Numbered from the stretch's first letter, positions 1-5,161 are shown. The stretch is DNA of 5,485 nucleotides from JBHHYS01 sp046757645 (GCA_046757645.1 JBHHYS010000128.1:1-5485); one strand, 5' to 3'. Translations and numbers: made by a program. The notes: a model not told the origin generated them from the sequence alone.

Positions 1-237
1 CGGCGCCTGAAGAGAAAACACGACCCGCGGGAGCGTGACATCTCTGACGCCTACTTGAAAGAGGTGGTCGAGGGCTTCGAGCACTTCTTCCATCGCTACA
101 GCGGCTCCAACCTGCTGGTGGTCAACACCAGCGAGATTGACTTTGTCGACCGCAACGAAGATTTGCAGGAGTTGCTGCGGCGGCTGAGCGAACCGGTGAA
201 AGGCACTCAATATTTTCTCCCTCTCAGACCGGCGTAG
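1..237 (+). CDS. Deoxynucleoside kinase, C-terminal part (5' end outside window)
   Basis: The frame is open from base 1 to the TAG at 235-237 and gives the last 78 residues. The visible part begins with a basic stretch (RRLKRKHDPRERDI) that fits the arginine-rich lid of the deoxynucleoside kinase fold. It continues with a helix (YLKEVVEGFEHFFHRY) and the strand LLVVNTSEIDFV, followed by DLQELL, a typical C-terminal pattern of the dCK/dGK family. These enzymes use ATP to phosphorylate deoxynucleosides in the nucleotide salvage pathway. The P-loop and the substrate-specificity residues lie outside the window, so the preferred base cannot be told. The gene precedes panBC on the same strand with a 95-nt gap that holds a separate promoter. 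I am fairly sure of the family, not of the exact substrate. Confidence 0.8.
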   Translation, partial: RRLKRKHDPRERDISDAYLKEVVEGFEHFFHRYSGSNLLVVNTSEIDFVDRNEDLQELLRRLSEPVKGTQYFLPLRPA

Positions 238-257
238 CCGGGCGGCGCATTTCCTCC

Positions 258-286
258 TTGCCAAAACACGTTTGAAGGTATCTAAT
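258..286 (+). promoter_or_regulatory. Putative sigma70-type promoter of panBC
   Basis: A -35 box TTGCCA (258-263) and a -10 box TCTAAT (281-286) are separated by exactly 17 nt. Each matches the consensus at five of six positions. Transcription would start near 292-294, about 40 nt before the panB start codon. This suggests panBC is transcribed independently of the upstream kinase gene. It is seen by eye only. Confidence 0.55.
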
Positions 287-297
287 TACGGTCAGGG

Positions 298-318
298 ATC
301 GCACCCGTACGGGGCGAT
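298..318 (+). promoter_or_regulatory. Hairpin in the panB 5' leader
   Basis: ATCGC (298-302) pairs with GCGAT (314-318). CCC (304-306) pairs with GGG (311-313) inside it, leaving one bulged A and a GTAC loop. The hairpin ends four bases before the Shine-Dalgarno GGAGG (323-327) of panB. It is too small for a known riboswitch class but could influence ribosome access. Confidence 0.35.
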
Positions 319-332
319 ACCCGGAGGACAAC

Positions 333-1244
333 ATGAGTACCCTGCCAAGCGCCCGTCCGGGCGCCGGACCCTTCGATTCCACTCAGGGCAAGCGGGAGAC
401 CCGCAAGGTTACCGTACCGGAGATTCTGAGCAAGAAATCCCGCCGCGACAAAGTTACTTGCCTCACCGCCTACGACTACCCCACCGCCCGCATCGTGGAC
501 GCTGCCGGCGCAGACATGATTCTGGTCGGGGACTCCCTGGCCATGGTGGTGCTCGGCCACGAGAATACCCTGCCGGTAACGATGGAGGAGATGCTGCACC
601 ACACCCGTGCCGTGCGCCGGGGCACGCAGCGGGCCTTGCTGATTGCCGACATGCCCTTCGGCAGCTACCAGCTCGACCTGAATGACGCCTTGGCCAACGC
701 CGTCCGCTTCGTCAAAGAGGCCGGTGCCGAAGCGGTGAAGATCGAAGGGGGGCAGAAGCGCCTCGACCTCATCCTCAAGCTGGTGGAGAACGACATCCCG
801 GTGATGGGCCACATCGGACTGACCCCGCAGTCCATCCACGCCCTGGGCGGATTCAAAGTGCAGGGCAAGACGCTCGCCGCCGCCGAGCAGCTCCTGCGCG
901 ACGCCCGCGCCGTCGAAGCGGCCGGCGCCTTCTCGGTTGTGCTGGAGAGCATTCCCGCCGAGGTGGCCGAGCGGATCACCGCCGAGCTGAGCATCCCCAC
1001 CATCGGCATCGGCGCCGGGCCCGGCTGCGACGGCCAGGTGCTGGTGCTGCACGATTTGATTGGGTTGAGCTTCGGGGTCGAGCCCAAGTTTGCCCGGCGC
1101 TACGCCGACCTGCGGGCGGCGCTCGGGCAGGCGGTCGGCCATTTCGTCGCCGATGTCATCCGCGGCGACTTCCCCGGCGCGGCCGAGACCTACCACCTCC
1201 CACCCGAGCTGCGCGAGCACTGGCTCGCCCACCACGCACGCTGA
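333..1244 (+). CDS. panB: 3-methyl-2-oxobutanoate hydroxymethyltransferase (ketopantoate hydroxymethyltransferase)
   Basis: PanB transfers a hydroxymethyl group from 5,10-methylene-tetrahydrofolate to alpha-ketoisovalerate, the first committed step of pantothenate synthesis, in the cytoplasm. The 303-residue product carries the family signatures: LTAYDYPTARIVD (44-56), the metal-binding Asp67 in VGDS, Asp106 in ADMPFG, Lys136 and Glu138 in VKIEGG, GHIGLTPQ (159-166) and the catalytic Glu205 in VLESIP, then IGIGAGPGCDGQ (224-235). The start at 333 is fixed by GGAGG at 323-327, five bases upstream. The protein is about 22 residues longer at the N-terminus than the E. coli enzyme. Residues 13-22 of that extension come from a dispersed-repeat-like sequence (see the repeat at 369-396). 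panC follows after 32 nt, so the two form an operon. The family call is very secure. Confidence 0.97.
   Translation: MSTLPSARPGAGPFDSTQGKRETRKVTVPEILSKKSRRDKVTCLTAYDYPTARIVDAAGADMILVGDSLAMVVLGHENTLPVTMEEMLHHTRAVRRGTQRALLIADMPFGSYQLDLNDALANAVRFVKEAGAEAVKIEGGQKRLDLILKLVENDIPVMGHIGLTPQSIHALGGFKVQGKTLAAAEQLLRDARAVEAAGAFSVVLESIPAEVAERITAELSIPTIGIGAGPGCDGQVLVLHDLIGLSFGVEPKFARRYADLRAALGQAVGHFVADVIRGDFPGAAETYHLPPELREHWLAHHAR
369..396 (+). repeat. Dispersed-repeat-like sequence inside the panB N-terminal coding region
   Basis: Read on the minus strand this stretch contains GCTTGCCCTGAGTGGAATCG followed by AAGGG. From memory it closely resembles a short motif (GCTTGCCCTGAGCGAAGTCG plus AAGGG) seen many times in GC-rich environmental genomes, often translated as PFDSAQGK. 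Here it encodes PFDSTQGKR in frame in panB. A diverged relative lies at 3294-3321 in this window. The family identity is recalled, not searched. Confidence 0.55.
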
Positions 1245-1276
1245 AACTCGAGGACGCAGTACGTCAGCGGTCGGAA

Positions 1277-2149
1277 ATGAAGACTCTGACGCGCGCAATA
1301 GAGATGCAGGTCGCCGCCACCGGCCTGCGCGCTCTGGGGAAGCGTATCGGCTTCGTGCCCACCATGGGTGCCCTGCACGAAGGCCACCTCTCGCTGGTGC
1401 GCGCCGCCCGGCAGCGCACCGATGTCACCGTGGTTTCCGTTTTTGTCAATCCCACCCAGTTCGCCCCGGGGGAGGATTACCGCCGCTACCCGCGCCCCCT
1501 CGAAGCCGACAGCGCCCGCCTGCTGCGGGAAGGCGTGGACTTTCTCTTCGCGCCTTCGGCCGAAGAAATCTATCCGCCCGACTTCCAGTCCTATGTAACC
1601 GTGGAGCGGCTGGGAACGCCTCTCGAAGGCCAGTTCCGCCCCGGACATTTTCGCGGCGTAGCCACGGTGGTGCTGAAGCTGTTCAACATCGTGCAGCCCC
1701 ACCTGGCCTTCTTCGGTCAGAAGGACGCCCAGCAGAGCGTGGTCATCCAGCAGTTAGTCCGCGACCTCAACCTGCCCGTCGAGATTGTTGTCTGCCCCAT
1801 CGTGCGCGAACCCGATGGCCTGGCGTTGAGCTCCCGCAACGCCTACCTGAGCCCCGAAGAGCGGCAGGCGGCGCTGGTGCTCTACCGGAGTCTTCTCCGC
1901 GCCCGCGAATTGATCGAGAACGGGGAGCGCCGCGCCGAGGAGATTCTCCGCGCCATGCGGGCGCTGATCGCGCAGCAGCCGCGAGCGCGCATTGACTACA
2001 TCGGAGTGGTGGACGCGTCGAGCTTGCAGCCGGTGGCTCGGGTGGCGGGCCGCACCCTGATTGCCCTCGCCGTCTGGGTCGGCTCCGCCCGCCTGATCGA
2101 CAACATGATTATCGAGGCGAGCCGCGGCCACGTCTGTTGTCAACTCTAG
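1277..2149 (+). CDS. panC: Pantothenate synthetase (pantoate--beta-alanine ligase)
   Basis: PanC joins pantoate and beta-alanine with ATP, through a pantoyl-adenylate intermediate, to give pantothenate. The 290-residue length is normal. The expected nucleotidyltransferase signatures are present: PTMGALHEGH (28-37, the HIGH-type motif), VNPTQF (58-63), HFRGV (124-128), FGQKDAQQ (146-153), REPDGLALSSRN (177-188, the KMSKS-like loop region) and ARLIDN (271-276). The C-terminus has a short tail with two adjacent cysteines (HVCCQL) whose role I cannot judge. The start at 1277 gives the usual N-terminus, but there is no good Shine-Dalgarno just before it; GAGGAC at 1250-1255 is too far away. Translation may partly rely on ribosomes finishing panB 32 nt upstream. 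The third gene, panD, which supplies beta-alanine, is not in the window. Confidence 0.97.
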   Translation: MKTLTRAIEMQVAATGLRALGKRIGFVPTMGALHEGHLSLVRAARQRTDVTVVSVFVNPTQFAPGEDYRRYPRPLEADSARLLREGVDFLFAPSAEEIYPPDFQSYVTVERLGTPLEGQFRPGHFRGVATVVLKLFNIVQPHLAFFGQKDAQQSVVIQQLVRDLNLPVEIVVCPIVREPDGLALSSRNAYLSPEERQAALVLYRSLLRARELIENGERRAEEILRAMRALIAQQPRARIDYIGVVDASSLQPVARVAGRTLIALAVWVGSARLIDNMIIEASRGHVCCQL

Positions 2150-2245
2150 GGAGACCGGCGGGGGACGACCGGAAGCACATCGGCAGAGGGGAACTTTAAT
2201 GGATAACCTTTCGTAAGCTAAGAAGGACCAAAAGGGAGGGGTGTT

Positions 2246-2602
2246 ATGGCAGACACGCAAGCGGGATGGTGTTCCTGTACCACACCGGGGGCGATCGCCT
2301 TCTGGATTGCTGCTTTCCTGGTTTTCTACGGCAGTGGACTACTGGTTCTGCAGCTGTGGCCACCGGCGCAGAGCTACGACGGAGCGGTGTTGTTCGCCGC
2401 CATCGGGCTGGCCTGCATAGCCAACTTCGCCTGGAACCGCACCTTCCATTGCGCCATCACCGGCCCGCTGTTTCTGCTGGTGGCCGGCGCCTGGGCGCTC
2501 GAAACCGCCGGGGTTTGGGATGTGCAGATTCCGTCGCTCTGGCCGCTGGTGCTGATTGTCGTCGGGGTGGCGTTGCTGCTCGAGCGTCGCTACGCCCGAT
2601 AG
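2246..2602 (+). CDS. Small four-helix membrane protein of unknown function
   Basis: The 118-residue product has four hydrophobic segments at about residues 14-37, 46-63, 70-89 and 97-113. The last (LWPLVLIVVGVALLLERR) resembles the membrane hairpins of DUF5668/LiaF-like proteins, but I do not recognise the whole protein as a named family. It has a short polar N-terminus with a Cys-x-Cys pair (C9, C11), C57 within the second helix, and C69 in the phrase FHCAITGPLFL at the start of the third helix; the phrase looks like a conserved motif. The start at 2246 is well supported by GGAGG at 2235-2239, six bases upstream. It lies 96 nt after panC on the same strand, where I see no convincing separate promoter, so it may be read through from panBC. 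It should sit in the inner membrane; metal or redox binding by the cysteines is only a possibility. Confidence 0.75.
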   Translation: MADTQAGWCSCTTPGAIAFWIAAFLVFYGSGLLVLQLWPPAQSYDGAVLFAAIGLACIANFAWNRTFHCAITGPLFLLVAGAWALETAGVWDVQIPSLWPLVLIVVGVALLLERRYAR

Positions 2603-2633
2603 CCGAGCGCACCCCAGAGCTCTTCCACTTCTT

Positions 2634-2655
2634 CGCCCGAGCGGACGCTCGGGCG
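2634..2655 (+). terminator. GC-rich hairpin, probable terminator between convergent genes
   Basis: CGCCCGAGC (2634-2642) and GCTCGGGCG (2647-2655) form a perfect 9-bp stem with a GGAC loop, 32 nt after the membrane-protein stop codon. The plus-strand tail (CTTCTTCCTGC) is pyrimidine-rich without a true T-run, so this is an imperfect intrinsic terminator. The facing peroxiredoxin gene ends at 2764. The rest of the gap holds a 12-nt palindrome GGTGGCGCCACC (2699-2710) and a small GGGGC-TTTT-GCCCC hairpin (2732-2745), either of which might act for the minus-strand transcript. Confidence 0.4.
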
Positions 2656-2763
2656 CTTCTTCCTGCGATTCTCGCGACTTGCTTTGGGGGTCGCGCCTGG
2701 TGGCGCCACCCGGCAGCTCGGCAGAGAACCCGGGGCTTTTGCCCCTGAACCTGTTCTGGCCGC

Positions 2764-3225
2764 TCACTCCGTCAGTGCCCGCAGCACTTCCTCAGCGTGC
2801 TGCCCGGGTTTGACCTTCGTGAAAATTTTCCTGATGGTTCCGTCCGGGCCCACCAAAAACGTGGTGCGGGCCACGCCCATATATTTCTTCCCCAGAAACG
2901 ATTTCTGCTGCCAGACCCCGTAGGCCTTGAGCATGTTCTTCTCGGTGTCGCTCAGCAGGGCGAAGTTCAGCTTGTGCTTCTTCTTGAACTTGGCCTGGGT
3001 TTCGGGCGTATCGGCTGAGCAGTCCAGAATCACTGCGTTTTGGCGGGCAAAAGCGTCGCCGGCGTCACGAAACTCGTGCGCCTCGGTGGTTCACCCCGGG
3101 GTCAGCGCCTTGGGGAAGAAGTAAAGCACCACGTTTTTGCCCCGGAAGTCGCTCAGGCTCACCGTCGAGCCGTCATCCCTCCGCAGGGTAAACCCCGGTG
3201 CCGCTGCACCCTCTTTGACTCCCAT
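2764..3225 (-). CDS. bcp: Bcp/PrxQ-type peroxiredoxin, probable selenoprotein with in-frame TGA (Sec45)
   Basis: Peroxiredoxins of this group reduce hydroperoxides in the cytoplasm through an active-site thiol or selenol. Reading through one TGA at 3091-3093 gives 153 residues, a normal Bcp length. Order: APGFTL (9-14), DGSTVSLSDFRGKNVVLYFFPK (18-39), then T42-P43-G44-Sec45-T46-T47-E48-A49, exactly the TPGCTTEA active site with TGA for the peroxidatic Cys codon. ARTTFLVGPDG (119-129) follows, with the conserved Arg120. Thr42 is kept. The residue five after Sec, Cys in many Bcp proteins, is His50; the only remaining cysteine is Cys69 in ILDCSADTPE. The start at 3225 is backed by GGAGG at 3234-3238, eight bases upstream. 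A SECIS-like hairpin lies right after the TGA. A nonsense-mutated pseudogene is the alternative, but the frame on both sides is intact and conserved. selA, selB, selC and selD are not in the window. Confidence 0.88.
3061..3082 (-). promoter_or_regulatory. Putative bacterial SECIS element of the peroxiredoxin gene
   Basis: On the minus strand GGCG-CACGA is followed by loop GTT and then TCGTG-A-CGCC: 9 base pairs, one bulged A on the 3' side and a three-base apical loop. The loop starts 18 nt after the TGA. Bacterial SECIS models ask for an apical loop roughly 16-37 nt downstream with a G among its first two bases, as here. The element is coding sequence (codons 48-54). SelB would bind it to deliver Sec-tRNA. 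It was folded by hand only. Confidence 0.75.
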
Positions 3226-3248
3226 CTCCGAATCCTCCGGGTGTGATT

Positions 3249-3273
3249 CGCCCCACTGGCTGGGGCGGGAGGA
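3249..3273 (-). repeat. Partial tRNA-Asn 3'-end copy with a hairpin
   Basis: The 17 bases TGGCTGGGGCGGGAGGA at 3257-3273 are identical to 3428-3444, which is the CCA, discriminator, 3' acceptor strand and start of the T stem of the tRNA-Asn gene. The copy has the same orientation and lies 171 nt downstream of the tRNA. In addition CGCCCCA (3249-3255) and TGGGGCG (3261-3267) form a perfect 7-bp hairpin matching both acceptor strands. It could be an attachment-site scar, a decayed second tRNA gene, or part of the peroxiredoxin leader. There is no integrase gene here. Confidence 0.6.
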
Positions 3274-3293
3274 GGAGTTTACCCTGAGCGTGC

Positions 3294-3321
3294 CCCGCTT
3301 GTCCCGAACACCGTCGAGGGA
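3294..3321 (-). repeat. Diverged copy of the panB-embedded dispersed repeat
   Basis: The plus strand here (GCTTGTCCCGAACACCGTCG preceded by CCC and followed by AGGGA) aligns without gaps to the reverse complement of 369-396 at about 20 of 28 positions. The similarity to the recalled environmental repeat continues on both sides (CCCTGAGCG at 3282-3290, GTCGAGGGG at 3328-3336). It lies in non-coding DNA between the tRNA and the peroxiredoxin gene. Confidence 0.4.
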
Positions 3322-3427
3322 AGCCGGGTCGAGGGGCGAAGCCCAAGGGAACCTGGACCTTCCCCGTATCTCCTTAATGCATGCACTGGCTCCGACGCTT
3401 GCACAGCGGGCTCCCCCTCTCTCGGAT

Positions 3428-3503
3428 TGGCTGGGGCGGGAGGATTCGAACCTCCACCTTTCGGATTAACAGTCCGACGTGCTACCAGACGCACTCCGCC
3501 CCA
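3428..3503 (-). tRNA. tRNA-Asn (anticodon GTT), CCA encoded
   Basis: Read on the minus strand from 3503: acceptor TGGGGCG pairs with CGCCCCA (3432-3438) over 7 bp; D stem GTGC/GCAC; anticodon stem TCGGA/TCCGA with loop CTGTTAA, the anticodon GTT at 3468-3470; variable loop AAGGT; T arm GGAGG-TTCGAAT-CCTCC. The discriminator is G and CCA is encoded at 3428-3430. All four stems are perfect. Two oddities: base 8 is G instead of the near-universal U, and base 14 is G instead of A, so the usual U8-A14 tertiary pair is absent. It delivers asparagine. The 3' end of gatB lies about 1.8 kb away on the same strand, which fits Asn-tRNA formation by transamidation, though that is an inference. Confidence 0.93.
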
Positions 3504-3518
3504 GCGGCTTCAAGCCCC

Positions 3519-3547
3519 ATCCTGGAACGGACTTGGCCAAACGTCAA
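3519..3547 (-). promoter_or_regulatory. Putative promoter of tRNA-Asn
   Basis: On the minus strand TTGACG (3547-3542) is a five-of-six -35 box, followed after exactly 17 nt by CAGGAT (3524-3519). The latter keeps only the A2, A5 and T6 positions of a -10 box. A start near 3512 would leave a leader of about nine bases before the tRNA. The rest of the 115-nt gap to the hydrolase stop (3504-3618) shows nothing else I can support. Confidence 0.45.
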
Positions 3548-3618
3548 GGGCTCGGTGTGTGGGCGGGCGAGGAAGAGGTGGAGCAGCCCAAGAACCACCC
3601 CACCCCGTGAGGGAAGGC

Positions 3619-4626
3619 CTAGGGGGCGTTTAATTCCAAGTAGGTTTTTTGCACGTTCCAGCGGTGGAAACCCGAGAGGAGCGGGCCGAGCTGAGCCAGG
3701 GGCGAGTCCGCAGGTATAGCGTACTGCTCCCCCAGCGGCAGGCTGGCCAGAGTCTCCTCCAGGCTACGCCCCTCCCGGGTCGCCTGCCGCACCGACCCGA
3801 TCAACTCGCTCAGGTAGCGCAGATAGCGGCCCAAAATAGCCCCTGAGGTCATCGAACCGTGCCCGGGGACGATGGTTCCCACCTCCAGGGTGCGTGCGAA
3901 GCGCGCCATGGTTTCCTGGTAGTTCCCGGCACCGCCTTCGATGAGGAAGGGAATCGTGCCCTCACCCACAACCAGGTTGCCCGTCCAGGCGACCTTCGCC
4001 TCCGGGACGTAGACCACGGTGTCGCCGGGCGTGTTGCCGGGGCCGAAATGGTAAACCTCGACCCCCCGTCCGCCCAGCTCCAGCCGCAGGTAGTCGTCGA
4101 AGACCACATCCGGCAGGCGCAAGCGAGCCTCGCCGTACACGGTTGGATCGTTGTTCACGGTCCGCAGCAGGAACTGTTTCTCCTGCTCGAAGTTGCGCAT
4201 GCGCTCAGCCGTTTTGCGGTGGGCCACGATCAGCGTTTCAGAAGGGAAAGCATAGTTCCCGAAGGTGTGGTCGCCGTGATAGTTGGTGTTCACCAGGTAG
4301 AGGATGGGCTTCGAGGTTACCTGCCGCACCGCAGCCTGGATCTGCCGCGCCATGGCCGCGTTGATGTGGGCGTCAATCACCAGCACCCCCCGCTCACCCA
4401 CCACGAAGCCGCTGTTGTCCACCGGGGGCTTCGTCGACACCGGGGCGTAGACACCCGGCGCGAGCTGTTTGCTCACTAGTTGCGCTCCCGCGGGGTGGAG
4501 TGGCGGCGGAATGAACCCCTCCGGCCCGCTCAACCCCTCCGAGCCCTGGGCCGCGACACCCAGTGCCCACCCGGTGAATAGCAGTAGGAACAAAGCCAAT
4601 GGGATTCTTCTGGTCGTTTTTTTCAT
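3619..4626 (-). CDS. Exported metallo-beta-lactamase-fold hydrolase with Asn-substituted metal site
   Basis: The 335-residue product starts with a clear Sec signal peptide: MKKTTRRIPLALFLLLFTGW, then ALGVAA with likely cleavage after residue 26, so it acts outside the inner membrane. The fold is recognised from GFVVGERGVLVIDAH, NTNYHGDHTFGN (113-124), FGPGNTPGDTVVYVP (194-208), WTGNLV and VPGHGS. The metal motif HxHxDH reads N115-Y-H117-G-D119-H120. The usual later His is Asn198 in GPGNTPGD, the usual bridging Asp of TGD is Asn217, and the last His is kept as His256. The C-terminal HRWNVQKTYLEL is typical of a group of uncharacterised MBL proteins. The start at 4626 is set by GGAGG at 4632-4636, five bases upstream; an in-frame ATG at 4662 lacks this and would precede the signal peptide. 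It follows the MarR-type gene by 62 nt. The substrate is unknown; antibiotic hydrolysis should not be assumed. Confidence 0.9.
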   Translation of the reverse strand: MKKTTRRIPLALFLLLFTGWALGVAAQGSEGLSGPEGFIPPPLHPAGAQLVSKQLAPGVYAPVSTKPPVDNSGFVVGERGVLVIDAHINAAMARQIQAAVRQVTSKPILYLVNTNYHGDHTFGNYAFPSETLIVAHRKTAERMRNFEQEKQFLLRTVNNDPTVYGEARLRLPDVVFDDYLRLELGGRGVEVYHFGPGNTPGDTVVYVPEAKVAWTGNLVVGEGTIPFLIEGGAGNYQETMARFARTLEVGTIVPGHGSMTSGAILGRYLRYLSELIGSVRQATREGRSLEETLASLPLGEQYAIPADSPLAQLGPLLSGFHRWNVQKTYLELNAP

Positions 4627-4650
4627 GCTCGCCTCCGGTGCGATGACTCC

Positions 4651-4667
4651 GGATAGATGCATTTACA
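4651..4667 (-). promoter_or_regulatory. Motif shared with the marR promoter, upstream of the hydrolase gene
   Basis: The plus strand reads GGATAGATGCATTTACA; at 5155-5171, just before the MarR-type gene, it reads GGATAGATGTATATACA (15 of 17 identical). Within it TGTAAATGCA (minus strand) is an imperfect palindrome, and its counterpart TGTATATACA is perfect. It lies 25 nt before the hydrolase start codon. It may be a second regulator site or a shared promoter core; the only -35-like boxes nearby (TTGACT, TTGTTT) are poorly spaced. Confidence 0.4.
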
Positions 4668-4688
4668 TTTATTTCCAGTCAAACAACT

Positions 4689-5153
4689 TTAGGCCTGCTG
4701 CGCCCTCCGGGTCACCTGGGGCAGTAAGGCCAGCAAGTGGCTCCAGTCCTCCCCGCCCACCGCCCGCCGCAGGCGCCGCTGGGCCCGCTCCCAGTAGGGA
4801 AGAGCCCGTCGGAGCTGGCGACGTCCCGCCGGGGTGAGTCGCAGGCGGCGCTGGCGTCGGTCGGCTCCGGGCTTGGCCGCGATCCAGCCCCGGGCGCGCA
4901 GCGGAGCGAGCGTGCGCGTCAGGGTTGTGCTGTCAATCGCGAGCAGTTGGCCCAGGCGTCCTTGGGTTATCTCGCCTGCCTTGGCCAGGGCCATCAGCAG
5001 GCCAAATTGCCCTGGCTCCAAGCGGCTGCGCCGCATTTCTTGGGCGTAGAGCTGGCTCACCGCCCGCGCCGCCCGGCGCAGGCTGGCGCAGGCGCAGGGC
5101 AGTTCCAGAAGAGGTGCGCACCCGGCACGTTCCTTGAGGCTGGGAGGGGTCAT
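4689..5153 (-). CDS. MarR-family winged-helix transcriptional regulator
   Basis: The 154-residue product has MarR architecture: a dimerisation helix containing CACASLRRAARAVSQLYAQE (20-39), a winged helix with EPGQFGLLMALAKAG, ITQGRLGQLLAIDSTTLTRT (62-81) as helix-turn-helix and recognition helix, the wing GADRRQRRLRLT (96-107), and C-terminal helices. Such dimers bind palindromic operators and release them on binding a ligand or on cysteine oxidation. Cys12, Cys20 and Cys22 near the N-terminus could sense oxidants, but that is a guess. I chose the start at 5153 because a strong promoter with an internal operator lies just upstream and a longer protein (from 5195 or 5234) would have to run through it. 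No Shine-Dalgarno precedes 5153, so the mRNA may be leaderless. The hydrolase gene follows after 62 nt on the same strand and is the likely co-regulated partner. Confidence 0.88.
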   Translation of the reverse strand: MTPPSLKERAGCAPLLELPCACASLRRAARAVSQLYAQEMRRSRLEPGQFGLLMALAKAGEITQGRLGQLLAIDSTTLTRTLAPLRARGWIAAKPGADRRQRRLRLTPAGRRQLRRALPYWERAQRRLRRAVGGEDWSHLLALLPQVTRRAQQA

Positions 5154-5161
5154 GGGATAGA

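Noticed and set aside
282..1298. Long open frame on the minus strand opposite panB
   Set aside because: GC-rich codon bias in panB leaves the opposite strand open; the translation resembles no family and overlaps a certain gene.
1090..1995. Plus-strand open frame overlapping the end of panB and most of panC
   Set aside because: It is an out-of-frame, Arg/Pro/Ala-rich translation over two well-identified genes.
2764..3033. A short peroxiredoxin fragment starting at GTG 3033 as a gene of its own
   Set aside because: It lacks the active site and a ribosome-binding site, and the missing N-terminal half is intact just upstream in the same frame, separated only by the TGA.
3091..3093. TGA as an ordinary nonsense mutation making bcp a pseudogene
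   Set aside because: The TGA replaces exactly the catalytic Cys codon, no other damage is seen, and a SECIS-like hairpin follows. It remains the main alternative until Sec genes are found.
3378..3385. TGCATGCA palindrome downstream of the tRNA
   Set aside because: Eight bases is too short to mean anything without a gene or partner site nearby.
3257..3444. A complete integrated mobile element bounded by the tRNA repeat
   Set aside because: Only about 150 nt lie between the two copies and there is no integrase, so at most a scar is present.
4627..4662. Upstream ATG at 4662 for the MBL-fold gene
   Set aside because: It would put 12 residues ahead of a clear signal peptide and has no ribosome-binding site, while ATG 4626 has GGAGG at the right distance.
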